DNA of 64,000 nucleotides from NCBI GenBank assembly GCA_020744425.1, contig JAGMUV010000010.1:1550001-1614000 (forward strand). The letters are read 5' to 3'. Positions 32,989 through 45,128 of the stretch are shown one piece after another (position 1 is the stretch's first letter; every line of letters begins with the position of its first letter). This DNA comes from Dactylonectria macrodidyma. Taxonomy: Eukaryota; Ascomycota; Sordariomycetes; Hypocreales; Nectriaceae. The notes below the pieces were generated by a model. It worked only from the letters and a program-made list of their open reading frames with translations. It was not told where the DNA came from and searched no databases. A program made the position numbers and the translations under genes.

Positions 32989-34108
32989 TTACTGAATCTC
33001 CAACAAACCTCTTCCACCGAACTCATCACGGGTCCATTCCCACAATCTCCTTGCCAAGTCCCCATCCCGAGCAGACGCACTGGGTGTCCCGATCTTTGCA
33101 TACGGGACAATGTATGCTCCCGAGTCCTTGGGTCCGAACTCGTCACTTGCAGCTGCGAACAGTGAAGACCACGCACCCTTTGCCTCCTCATCTAGAATAC
33201 CCAAGCAGCGCATGATAGGCGTGATGGCACGGAGTACGGAGCTGGGCGCTGCTCCCGTGGCTTGCTTGTTGAGGTTTCTACACTAGTCAGCTAGTGATGT
33301 TGTTGGTGAATAAATATGGCCTTACGTGTCTATATGGCCAGGGTGAACTGCAGCAAAACAAATCGAGTTGGGGGTCCCTGGGCCAAACGTTGCATGCAAC
33401 TGTTTCGCGTGTAGGATATTCGCAAGCTTGCTCTGGCCATACCGGGTCATTGCCGATTCCTTTTCCAAGGAGACATCATTGAAGGCGATGCCGCCCTTGG
33501 GAGCAAATCTGGCATGACCGTCAGATGTGACGTTGACTACCCTCACGATGTCTTTGGGGGACTTGACTACAGTGGCTTGGAGGAGAGGCAGAAGATGGAA
33601 TGTGAGGAGCCAGTGGGAGAGATAGTTGGTCTGATCGTAGGGAAGTCAGTTTTATCGTATCTAGGGTGCATTTATGGGTATTTGGCTCACCTGAAATTGC
33701 ACTTCGTAACCATCCTCTGTCAAAGCAAAGGGAACACCCATGATACCAGCGTTATTGACAAGGCCATGCAGTGACGTTTCATCATTGCGCAGCTTCGTCG
33801 CCGCAGACACAACACTCTGGAAACTCGTCAAGTCAAGAGTCAGAGACAAGATCTGAGCTGAAGGCAGCTGGGTCTTGATCTCTTCGATGGCCATAGCGGC
33901 TTTAGCTTCACTGCGCGCACCGAGGTAGACTTTGGCGCCCTTGGAGGCCAGAGCGACGGCGGTTGACCTGCCACTGTACAAAAGTCAGACTCGAATCTCG
34001 GAAGGTGAAAATGGAAAGAACTAACATTCCCGTATTGCCACCAGTGACGAGATAAACTCGCCCTGCGAGGTCGGGCAACGAGTCGGGTGAGAAGTTTGAC
34101 GAAGGCAT
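32989..34108 (-). CDS. Short-chain dehydrogenase/reductase (classical SDR)
   Basis: Four exons (34108-34026, 33973-33691, 33630-33326, 33277-32989) give 319 aa, all junctions in frame. The first intron lies inside the coenzyme motif and splicing restores VTGGNTGIGRSTAVAL (TGxxxGxG). Further motifs are LVNNAGIMG, catalytic Ser in VNVTSDGHA and YGQSKLA (YxxxK). Acidic/basic residues after the second strand (YLGARSEAKA) favour NADP. The C-terminus resembles WW-domain-oxidoreductase/retinol-dehydrogenase-like fungal SDRs. A TATAAATAC box lies on the minus strand near 34199-34208. A cytosolic or ER-surface oxidoreductase; the substrate cannot be inferred. Confidence 0.92.
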
Positions 34109-37100
34109 GGCGGTAATGGGCTGAGTAGAATGTGAGAAATATCGTGCTTGTTGTGTTGAAAGATGACAGTCCGAAAATACGAGCCGGATGTGAAGAAGGT
34201 ATTTATACCCATTCAGCTGGTAAGCATAGAAAAATTTCGACATCTTCACGCCCGCACATCCGAAGTTGTCTGTGTAGTGCCGTCCGCATCACTACGATCG
34301 TCGCCCCGCTTGTGTCCGCTTGAGGTCCGCTAGCGTCCGCACAGCTGACGGCCGGGGCCGCCGGTCAACAGAGAGGCTGAGTTCGAGCAATATAACTGGC
34401 CTGAATGCTGGAAGAACATGCAAGCAGAGATCTTGTGGGTTAGGTTGTCGTCTCTGCTATGGTGAGGCTCGGTTAATTTATCCATTGACGACCGCATATC
34501 GATATGCGACCGATAACGTTACTGGGCCTCATTCATCTCAAAAGAAAGCAGAGGCGGTAAGCATAGAAAGTGTGAGTTGCGTGTAATTTACCGGCCTGCA
34601 CGACTCAATTCGCCGTACTTAGTCAGTGTGATATGATGCTTCCAAGATTCTCATCAAACTGATGTTCGGTTTTCCAACTCCAAGCCGTTAAAGATGGACA
34701 ACGCTGAATCATTACATCTACAGTCCTCTGCCCAAATTGGCCAACAGCCTTTCGGCAGATATACCAGACGGTGATGATGGGTATTTCAGGAATTGCTAAG
34801 GCACAAGGTAATAAAGACTTTGTAACATCAAAATCGAGCGACAAGTGGAAATCCAGCTCACTAGCACGGATACACTCCTCACATTTTTCAGGACCAGCAT
34901 GCGCAGTCTTAAAACGTCGTGGTTCATCGGATGTTCGGGGCTACTCTTCAGTGTAGATGGCCATAAGACAAGCGTGTATATAGATGCTTCTTGCAATGTT
35001 TTACCAATAACTTTCTGATGCGGCAATAATCCTCCAGTTTAACGTCATGGCCACAGGCCTCTTGCTATGTCCAAGTACCCAAAATACGGAAAAGGCCACA
35101 TATCGCCTTAGTAAAAGCGACATTGCTCTGTTTCTGTTAGACACAAGTCCGAGAAAGTTCGAATGTCCGCCATGCCCTCGTCTTCTGGTGAGGGTCATCT
35201 GAGCCATGGCCATTTCTTCCCTTGTGCCACCCACGATTTTCCAGGGGATGTGTTTGCGATTGCGAGCTAAAGTAGAAGGCCTCGATACTTAAGATGAATA
35301 ATGTTATTGGGGCTGTACGTTATTGCTACCCGGGCTGCATTCTGACTAAGAAAGCAATCCGCTTTTCGATACGAGTGAGGTCAGGGAGCTTATAACCAGA
35401 GCCCCGGTAAGAGCGTAGTATTGCATCAGATAGGAAGGGTGCATTATGACGTGAATAGAAGCTCTTGATTTCTATCTAACTGAAGGCTTGCGGCAGACCT
35501 ATTTGTAGGTTGCTCTCATAGCTTTGATAAGGTTTTCTTTGGACCGGATCCCAAGGGATCCGGGTCTTTGAGACTGGTCTTCAGTCTTAATAGTTGATAG
35601 ATGTAACACGTAGTGATGGAGAGTGCCTAGGAGCTGCTTTCGGAGCATAGCATATGTCATATTGAAAGTCGCGGTAAACTGATTGTATTTTGTTAATTTA
35701 TTGAAATATATCCCCAATGGCAATACTCTTCGAGATACCTTCTTTGGCAGATGACTTGGAAGATGGGTTTGAAAATCTTGGAGCTCTGATGGTATAACTC
35801 GGAGTTTGCTAAACACCAGACACCAGGAAGTGCCAAAAGCTTAAAAGGCCGTTGTCCGAGGAACTACTCGTTCGAAAGGCTTTGTTAATTTTGAGAGTTT
35901 TTCTGAAAAGTCTTTTGCTGAATAACGATTCGTGGAGACGAAACGTGTAACTGGCAGCTTCAGGGTTCCGTAGCTCAGCGAGCCCTTTGGACACTTAGAG
36001 GTTATATTAATGGCATTTCTCCTTCTATTTTCAATGTTAGACCTACTACAGAACATTTTATTTGTACCTGGTTCACCATCCCGGACATGAAGATTTAGCG
36101 ACTCAGTTGCCAAATGTAGTCCGAAGTAATTGGTTAGTTCGAAAGGTCTCCCGTGCTTGATGCTAGATGACCGTAAAGTGCTACAGCTGTACCCCGAGGG
36201 CGTCCAGCGACTCAGGCAGCAACCTAAGGTCTGAGTTAATCACCTTTCCAGTCTCCTTGTGCCTGAAAAAATCAGAATATCAGTGGATTGTCTCCTCACA
36301 ATGTCCTTCCAAGTTCCTCGAGCGGAACCCTTGTCCATTCGGGATGCTCTTCAAACCTCGGATCTGACGCTTCGGATCCCCTGTTTCTTCGTTGAAGTAT
36401 GGATGCTCTAATTATCTTTGAATCTTGATTGGGTGATCGAACATCAATGCTCGCCATGGATGTGTCAACCTTCCAAGCAGCGCTTGGTCATCGTCCAGCC
36501 CAAACACGGATAGATATCTGACGAGGAGGTATCTTCCATCGCTTAGCGAACACATGACGACAGGTACGTTGTATTCAATAATCACAAATAAAATGCCTCC
36601 TTTTAGTTTATTGGTGACAGACTTCAATCGAGTGTCGATACGATGACTTTGATTTAACTCACCCAATGGCAACGTCTCGGCCTCAGACTCACCTACCTTT
36701 CTTCAATTCCATGAACACTCTATTCGCGCATCTTCCAGGAGCTGCGTCGCCAAGAAAATAGCTCGTGTCAACTCATGATGCAATTCTAAGTGTCGTTGAA
36801 AATATGTTTCTTGCAGTAACGCGTCCATCTTTTCAAGCTACGCCGGCCATCCCTCATCAATTAGATGCCGTTCCCAGGTCGTTTGCAAGAGAGTGATGGC
36901 AAAGGCGTTCAGAGCGTGTCTTCGGTCACTTATAATTCCGAGACAATAAATCTGGTACCCAGCTCATGGATTCTGCAGTTCTGGGATCCTGACCGCGACA
37001 TCACAGCCAAGGAGATCCCATCGAGAAAGCAAGGCCTTGTCGGCAACAAATGCATCAGTATACGTCTTTGCCATTAGCTGCTTGTAATGTGGGCAAGCCG

Positions 37101-38726
37101 CCACGGAAGGAGAAAGCAACACCGTTTGTAGCATGTCATGGACTTTTTCACGGTTGTGAGAGCACTCCCCATGGCCGCTCGATGAGGGAGTCAATGGCTT
37201 CCCGTTGCTCATTACTGTAGGGGAGATCAAGACCATTGTCGTACCACGTCGATCTCTTAGCTCCTGGAGCAGTCATCCGGGACGTATTCAGGGTAGTGGC
37301 GACTTAGGCGCCCAGGCGTTCGAGCGTTGACACGACAAGGCCGATTTCGGCCTCGGCCGTGGCATGCCAACTGACCACAATAATCGTCAGGGAGCAGTTC
37401 TCGATCGTGTGGACTCCCTGGAGGATCTCTTCTGCATCTACGTCCTAGTTGATGTAGATAGCATAGATTCAAAGCGTACGAGACTCAAAGGCATATCGCG
37501 GGTGGTGTGGTGCAGAGTTAAGATTCTTGTGAACTGGGAATGTAGATGCGCCATCATCTGACGTCAGTCTGATGAACGCTGTTCCAGGATTGTCTAGCGG
37601 CCCCGTCGTATTGGAGAGTGATTGTAGAATAGGCATCCCTTCTCATATTAAGTCTACATGTAGCTAATATAATATGAGGCCCAGTTCAGGGTCAGGACGG
37701 TCCCAAATTGTGACGAAGTTGCCAGCTTTCGGTTCATTCTTAATTTCACTGTCGTCACCGAGGTCCTCGTTGCTATAAGCCTCATCTCCATCGGGGTCTT
37801 CTGGCGATTCGAGATTATCCCACTTTTACGTAAGACTTTCTGAAGTTCTTGTTAGGCCATTCGAGTGGAGTCAGCGACAAAAGTCATTGCTGTTACCTCC
37901 ACTGGACATCCCAGACAGTGGCGTGTCGCTGCTGGGATTTGACTAGCTTTGAAGCCACTGAAGGGACAAAGGCACTAGTCTTGTGCCCTGTCAATGAACC
38001 TCCAGAATACTAATGCCTTGGGCCGACAGATGTGGAATTACCTTCGAAGGTCTGAGACAGGCGGCAGTGCATGACGTGGCAAGGCAATCAATAATTTCCA
38101 CAGAAAAAGGCGCCAGCCTACAGGTTATGAGACAAGTCATGGCTGACCACGACGCTTCCCCACTAGGCCTGGCCGAGCCACTATAAGGCAAGTATGGAAT
38201 ACTTCATCGGCGCAGTTAGTGGTCTTTTTTCGCCTCGTCTTCCTCCCTTTTGTAACTAGGACATTCATGGGGGTATTCTCTCCCTTGCGTAACTAGGGCA
38301 TTCTTGGCGGTCCTAGGCTAGATGTCAGGGTGACACGGACAGCCTCTGTCAAGCTGTATTTAGCTCTATCTCATTAGACAGTCCTGCAGCTGTGCAAATG
38401 CACGGAGGTCAAACATGGTCGTCTCCAGCCGCACGCAGTCATTCCCCTCGAGAGGCTCTGTTCTGCCCAGAATTGTCTCGCTTCACGCTGCTGTTGGGAG
38501 GAACAGGATACTCCCTTGGACGCTACGGCAGACGGAAAGCCACCCATAGCCAGCCACCTTGTAGTTATAATATCGCCTACCTTGAGAACGGTTCGTGTCC
38601 CGCAACTCTCAACCCCCCCGCGATAGCCTCACCTTCCCGGCCCAAAGTCGCCCTCATAGCTGACATCACAACGTGTACGGTCCGCTTTTCGAACGAGAGT
38701 TGGGCAAGAAATGGCCTCTAACCACC
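34109..38726. other. 4.6-kb region of decayed sequence, no intact gene
   Basis: On the minus strand, coding-like pieces broken by stops occur at about 34950-34625 (EKCEECIRASELDFHLSLDF, VTKSLLPCALAIPEIPIITV), 36670-35800 (NKLKGGILFVIIEYNVPVVM; EHPYFNEETGDPKRQIRGLK; FFRHKETGKVINSDLRLLPE) and 37450-37000 (QGVHTIENCSLTIIVVSWHA; YDNGLDLPYSNEQREAIDSL). They look like one or two degenerated genes, but I recognise no family. Near 38230-38315 an imperfect direct repeat (TCCCTTTTGTAACTAGGACA / TCCCTTGCGTAACTAGGGCA) occurs. Nothing intact is supported. Confidence 0.45.
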
Positions 38727-41427
38727 ATGGATTATTATCTGAGCCTTGAGACAGGCAACTGCGAAAGCCGAAAACACGTGGAGGCTCTGTACGAGTGCGC
38801 CTATCCCCTGATAGACAAGTCAAAACCAATGTACGAACAGCATGAGCGGAGAAGAGCCATCATGTTCTTCTCGCAAGAGAAACTACGACAGCATTTCGGG
38901 AATCCCAGTCAAATCAAGCGCCTTCTAGCATGCGAGTGCAGTTACTGCAAAAGAAGTCGGGAAAGGTTCTCGGAACTCGACACCAAATCCCTAACATCTA
39001 CCTCGGGCGGCCCCTTGTTCTTAGCTCTCCTGGTGTACCTCTCAAAACTACACTTTGTGTACCCCTGGATGGTTTCAAAGTTCCGGAACAAAGACTTCCC
39101 TTATGCTGCATCTTTTCTGCACAAGACTGAGGAGCTGCAGTCGTACTTCGAAACTGCGGAGAAGAAGGCACTGTTCGACGATGCCTGTAGGCAGGCTGTG
39201 GAGATGTTCGACCCTGTCATCCTTGATTTTTCAGCCGAGCCCGTTCCAGAATATAAGAACTACGAGCGCATGGACAGATTTCCGTTCTGCGACGTACAAG
39301 ACCTGGAAAGGGGCTCATTTGGAAGGTTGAGGAGGTTTGAGATCTACCAAGAGTACTGTCGTGACGAAATTCGGGATCATATGAAGAAGTACCCAGGCTC
39401 TATCTCAAGCCGCGGCAGCGACAGAAAGGTAGGGCATGGCCACCATGCCCAATTCCGTGCCAAACCTTTTTTCAGGGCTAACACGGCTGTTCTCGCATAG
39501 CTCCTTTTCGCAAGCAAGAGTGTGCACAAGAGTTTAGGCGACGACACTCGTACTGAGAGCGACATTCTACGCATGGTCGCGAGGATCAAAAAGCCCGAGG
39601 CCCAACACATCGTCACCCTGCTCACATGCTACTCCTGGCAGGATCACATTTATTTCGTATTTCCCTACATTGAGTCAGATTTATACATCCTGCTCAACGA
39701 GTCAAAGATCCGTCATGAGCTGCCCAAAGTCAGCACAACCCAGCCACTCCCCAAACACTGGCTTTGGGAGCAAATGGTAGGCGTCAGCCATGGGTTAAGT
39801 ACTATTCATACCGGGATGGAAAATCCATTCGAAGACGTCGAGGGTCAAGTCATAGCTTGCCATTTTGACTTGAAGCCAGCAAACATCTTGATTACAGCAG
39901 ATAAGAAGCTCAAGATCACGGACTTCGGGCGATCTTACATCCGACTAGTCGGCGAGGGCGACCAAGTTGAATCATCCTACAACTCAGGCGACATGAAATA
40001 CGCCCCGCCAGAATCACAGCTTCATGAAAAGCCGGCATGTGACTTGGCGAAGGGCAAGGAGTCGGTCGACACGGAAGTGCGAAGGCGGCATGACGATATC
40101 ACGGCGCTACTTAACTACGATATCTGGTCCTTGGCATGTATCATGACCGAGGTTCTTTTATATGTCTTTGACAGGCCTGACCGTCAACTTGATAATCAGC
40201 CGGATCAAGCAACCCCTTTGGAGGAGTTTCACAAGGACATCCAAAACACTCCTATGACAAACCGGTTCTTCAATCAAGGCTCGAGTCTCAAGTCTTGCGT
40301 TAAAACCGCCATCGATGGATTCCAGCAAAGATTCCGAGAAGAAGCCGCACACCACCGATACATAACAGACGTGGCTCAATTGCTACTGGGCATGTTTGAC
40401 GGCGACAGGCACGAGAGGCTCTCTTCCGATGAGGTGGTTAAGCGCCTTGAGAGCGCCAGCGCCACGTATGAGACACTTCTGAGAACTCAGGGCGATCCGC
40501 TCGCCTCGAAGGTGCTGGGCTATACGGTGCCCAATGACTGGGCTGAGCTTGGGTGGGTGAATGACAGTGGTTCAATAATGTCATTTGCAGAGATGTTAGT
40601 TCTGTTCCTCATTTTTCTGGCGCGGGCTATTGACACTTGTAGGGGCGACGTCCGAATCGAAGCCGTTGATCGAGCCACCACAATTACGTGTTACCGCGAT
40701 CAGCCATGTCGCTTCCGACTCTTCAAACGTCCCGCGCACAGGCTTCCAGCACAAAGGTCGTTTCTACTTGTCTGGGCGAGGGAAGGGGTAGAGACTGTGG
40801 ACTTTCAAGAAAGTGAGACTGGGGCCAAGCCTTTTCACCTGGGGCAGACTGACAGAATCTTAGTCACGTTCCCCGCTTGGTGCTTCCAACCAACGTACCT
40901 GTTCCAGGAGAACAAGTCTGATTGCATGCTATTCAGGGCTGATGAAAGGTTTGAAGGTCTTGCATATATCTTCACCTTTCGTCGATCTCGAGATGGTGAA
41001 GCGCATTTTCTATTTACAGAGACACAAGCGCTGACAAAACCAGATCTCTACAATTTCCAAGGCACTTTTTTAGAGAAAAGGGTCTTGCACGATGACGAGT
41101 GAGATTATCTAATGCTCCCTGTGTTTCTCCAGCTGATTAATTTCCAGGTTTTCTGAGCTGATGGAGGCCGACTTTATGATCACCAAGCGTCGAGGCTCGC
41201 GGCCCTCTAATATGAACTGCGCTCGAGTTCAGTTCTGGGCAAAAGACAGTCTGAAGCTTCTCAACTACGCGAACGGAGTTGTCCCTCGACGGCGAGCCCC
41301 ACCTTCTGTTTCTCATGTTGAGACTATGGCAATTTTTGCAAAAGGACGGCCAGCCGTAGAGATTCCTCGCAAGTCCTACCTCTCAAGTTTACCTCGACTC
41401 CTTTTAACTGATAGATCTAGTAAATAA
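38727..41427 (+). CDS. Protein kinase-domain protein with N- and C-terminal extensions
   Basis: Three exons (38727-39428, 39501-41098, 41148-41427) encode 859 aa. ATG 38727 is used because it has a strong context (CACCATGG) and the frame has no earlier ATG nearby. Residues 1-195 are a helical region with a cysteine pair (CECSYCKRS) of unknown type. The kinase domain follows: DLERGSFGRLRRFEIYQE (Gly-loop-like), FASKSVHK (candidate ATP Lys), FVFPYIESDL (hinge), CHFDLKPANILIT (catalytic loop, HRD changed to HFD), KITDFGRS (DFG), YAPPES and YDIWSLACIMTEV. The last 300 residues are beta-rich with RLFKRPAHRLPAQRSFLLVW and a basic tail. The key Asp residues are present, so activity is plausible. Convergent with a CorA-like gene. 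Confidence 0.85.
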
Positions 41428-41834
41428 CGGCCAAAAAGACTTCAGTCCGGAAATCAAGAGAAATGAAGTACATGTTTGGCCAAACGATGACCTTAAACAC
41501 AAATATTTCGACAGCTACTGGTCACCACCCTCACGACCGTGGAAAGCGAATCGCGTGAACGCCGCCGAAGAAATAAACTCTGCATTTTTGACAACCCCAG
41601 CGGTACGCCCCGGACAAGCGGACGAACAACAGAGAAAACGCCCGCAATTAATAGCAAAGGAGCGAGGACGTGTCAAGATTGACAAGATGACGATAGTTGT
41701 GAGGAAAGGTGAGACATCCGCCGCGCTCTATAATGCAACCCCCTTACGCTATAATACAGGTTTAAACCAGCTGGAGATTGCTGCAGGAGAGGAGTGGCCT
41801 TTGCAGTGACTAGTTTCAGTCTATAAACTCGCAC

Positions 41835-43692
41835 TCAAGGTGCAGAGCAGTAGGATGTAGATATCTGAACCAACCCAGCTCCTTTTGGGTGCCCAATTTT
41901 CGATCCATTTCTTTTTCTTGACCTTTGCATCATCTCGACGCAGCCGTAAATCAGCATTGTGACCCCTATCAAGGGGATAGCCAGGGTGGCATAGATCTTT
42001 AAGTCTGACGTGGCAGCCCACCTCATCGGCTGTTCTTGTGCGACGGAGATGAAACCCATTTGAAGGAAGTCCTACAAACGTTAGTGAATCTTTAGAAAGC
42101 GGTTTTTGGAAAAGTTCGCACTGCAACAAAGGAAGCTGGCACAAAGACAAGCGCCAAGACGGTCAGAGTCTTGACCACGTTTGTCTCACGGGCTGACTGA
42201 TCGGCGAGTTGGGCAATGGCTAACGTATTCTGATTTTCTGTTTCAGCGTTCAACTTGCTAATCTCGCCGTTTCTCAAGGATATGGTATCTCGAAGCTGGG
42301 AGGAATTAGTCACGTACATGCACAACTTTCGCTACCTTGATTCTTACATGTTGTGATGTTGCTGTTGCTCGGTCGAGAACTGCAGAAGCATTCCTCAAAG
42401 AAAAGTGGTGTTCTTGTTGAGCCTTTTTAAGATTTTCTGAGAATACATCGAGAGTGGCATGGCCACCTTCGTCAAAAGAGCTGATAGCCTTGAGAGAGCA
42501 AACGTCTGTTTGTAGACACTCGATAGTCTTGGCGTTTAGCTCAATAGCGTTGAGGAGCCTTCGGGCTTGGTCAGAGAGAAATTGCAACGTCTTTAAATCC
42601 CTAGTCGAGGATAGAACGGAGTCAAACTCGTTCAATTTAGTGGGTTCCACGCCGGACATGATGACTCGGTCGAACTATGCCAAGTGTTAGATATCCGGGA
42701 AAATATTCGGACGTTCGAGGGCAAATACCACTTTAGTAATCTCTTCATCAAGATAATTCACCATATTCCGCAGATCATGCTCGACGCAGCCGAAACACAC
42801 TGCATGGAGGTGGGTCCAGTCTTGAGCGAATTCAGATTTACTACAGTTCTTTTTGATGGCATCAGCTAATTGCTGCTTAACCTGTTCAGGGAGCCTGGCA
42901 AGGATATGGGAGGACTGCTTGGTCTTGATGTTGACCTTCTGGTAAATTAGGGCGTGACGTATAGACCATGGGATTCCACCAGGGGTGGCGTCTTCCTTTT
43001 TCCCAACATACTTGAGGAGGTAACATGATTCTATATGGGCAAGAATCAATATCTAAACACATTTAACAAGTCTCGGTTCACTTACCAATGGACTCCCATT
43101 GCTCATGACTATTGAAAGTCGTAGCCGAGTCAAACCCAGCAAAACCCTCATCCTGAGGAAAATTCTTCCTACCAAAGGCTTTGAGGTAGCGGTGAATGTG
43201 AGAGAAAACGTCTAGAGTGCATAATAGGCTAAGCATTCCATCCAAAGTTACCGGCAGAGTGCTCCAGGCATATGCAGGCTCTAGCAGACTATTCCTTGTC
43301 AGTGATTTAATCATCTAGTCGTACATTGAAAAGCTAACAAAAAAGACCACTTTGGGGAGCCAGCATCATTTCCTTCGTGGTCTTCGCTTTTTGAGGTGTA
43401 GGACGGAGCTTGAGGGTGGTAAATGGAGAGATGTTCTAGAAGTGCTCCCTCGCTCTCCAAAAAGCACTCTTCGGTACCTGACGAAGATTTGTTAGGGCTA
43501 CTAAAAGCCAATTCAATGACACAGTATTAGAGAAAACTCACCTTGTGGCGTGACCTCGGCAACAGAAATCTCAACCGGGCCGTACGGTGGCGAGAATAGA
43601 TGCTTTTTGTTCTCGGCTAGATCCTGTGAAACGTCTACCATATGGACGTCGTTGTGCTGGCCTTGTCGGGGCCAAATAGCTGTTGAGCGCAT
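41835..43692 (-). CDS. CorA-like membrane protein
   Basis: Seven exons (43692-43542, 43477-43339, 43294-43086, 43030-42729, 42674-42348, 42295-42122, 42071-41835) sum to 512 codons plus stop with every junction in frame. The large N-terminal part is soluble and mixed. A long helical region (LLNAIELNAKTIECLQTDVC...) leads to the two C-terminal membrane segments: VVKTLTVLALVFVPASFVAD then LKIYATLAIPLIGVTMLIYG. These match the fungal CorA-like family, often annotated as Mg2+ transporters. The GMN signature of true CorA is not present (QMGFIS at that position), so ion transport is uncertain. One intron is only 44 bp. Convergent with the kinase gene, 407 bases apart. Confidence 0.85.
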
Positions 43693-43995
43693 AACTGGAG
43701 ATGAGACAGAGATGAATTCACTGACGAGAAATGCGCTGATCGTAATGTACCCATCCCAGCAGTCTTGTAAGGAACTGAGACAACAGCCAGGGCCCTATAC
43801 TGAGGGCAGATGCAGCCATCAGCAGTCCCAATTACCAGGCCCGCAGCACATTACACACTAAACATAGCCCCTAAAATATCTATCTGCAAGGCAGTTCCGC
43901 TCCCCGCCATTTCACAAGGCGCACTTCAAATCCACGCAGACTCGCCTTGACCTTCAATCAGCCTCCAGCTCCACGGGATCGCCGAGCTTGCCCAC

Positions 43996-44356
43996 TTAGC
44001 CACTGTCCTTCCGCCTACCAAACGTGGGAGATTTCTTTGGAAGTGACACAAGCTTCAGGTGATGCTGTTCATCCTGACATCTCATTAGCCAGTGCCCGAG
44101 CAGATCGGCACAGAGCCTTACCTTGGTGATCTCTCGCGGCGCTGTCACCTTCCAGATGCTGCTGTGGCCCGCGCTGATTGACTTCATCCATTACTTTAGC
44201 ATGGTTTGTGCATTTGCACAGGCTGACAAGGGGGCGTACCTCGTATGACCAGTTGAAGAGGCCTGTGTCGGTGACGCTCTCTCCAAAAGTGTTCCCCAGC
44301 CAGGCTCTCAGGATATCTTCCCGCACATCGTATTTCACAGCAGTAGTGGTAGGCAT
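43996..44356 (-). CDS. Small hypothetical protein (84 aa), three exons
   Basis: Exons 44356-44240, 44181-44122 and 44073-43996 join in phase 0 at both GT-AG introns to give 84 aa: MPTTTAVKYDVREDILRAWL, then FGESVTDTGLFNWSYE, IWKVTAPREITK, and a basic C-terminus. An in-frame ATG at 44374 would add six residues. I recognise no domain and there is no signal peptide. The consistent phases and donors (GTACGC, GTAAGG) argue for a gene, but the acceptor GATGAAG of intron 1 is weak. It starts 664 bases upstream of the CorA-like start, on the same strand, so it could be an independent neighbour. Confidence 0.4.
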
Positions 44357-45128
44357 TTTGGTGAGCTGAGGCACAGATCGTTAGCCTCTAGATTTCTGTA
44401 GTACTGGGAAAGGCCCGATTAGCGGCCATATTTATTCCCAGTATCCAGCCCAGAGTGCAGCTCCAGACTGCCTCACTTCTCCTGCTCGGTGACGAGACAC
44501 CCAAGATGGCCTTGTTTTTGCTAACCAACAAGCCACACCGCTTACCCTACCGAAGAGACTAGGTCACTAGCTCTGATCAGCGAGAGAAGATAAATCCGCC
44601 TTTCAGCTGGCCACCGTGGTCTCGGTTGCCTAATGTCGCAGCCACATAATGGCATCCAGGGGGGGGTTGAATTGATGGGCAATCCGCGCATTAGCAGACT
44701 CGACCCACTGTGGCTACCAATGGTTTGCAAGGCGTACTACAATTTAAGCTCGAGCTCAGCCGCAGGGGTTATTGTCTTGGACTTGCAGACGAAAGTACTA
44801 TATACTTGCCAGAGTCTCATTCACTCAGCCAATGTGATTCAGTGCTTTCCAAGCTGGTGGCCGGAGCATGATTGCCATTTTCTTGGCTTGAAGGGAGGAA
44901 AAGCACTGAACTCTTCCTTGCATGCCTTGGCATGTTATCATGCAATATGATTGCGTTATAGTATCGCCTCCACATCGCCCGGCTGCAAAAGGCGTCTTGC
45001 AATCAAATACTCCGAGGCAGCCGAGCTTGCAACCCAAGTTTCCCCCTCTAAATCATTCCCAGGAACCCAAAACTCTTCACTTCTCTTCTCCGCTGCCATT
45101 ATTCGCAAGAGCTGTAAGGACAGAGACG
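44357..45128. other. Divergent upstream region
   Basis: About 770 bases between the small minus-strand gene and the permease. Open frames here are shadows. The sequence holds the permease promoter, with a CT-rich leader just before the ATG (CTTCTCTTCTCCGCTGCC near 45079). Confidence 0.45.

Noticed and set aside
37000..37480. Possible HET-domain fragment in the decayed region
   Set aside because: The HTIENCSLTIIVVSW-type reading loosely recalls a HET domain, but none of the HET core motifs could be found in order.
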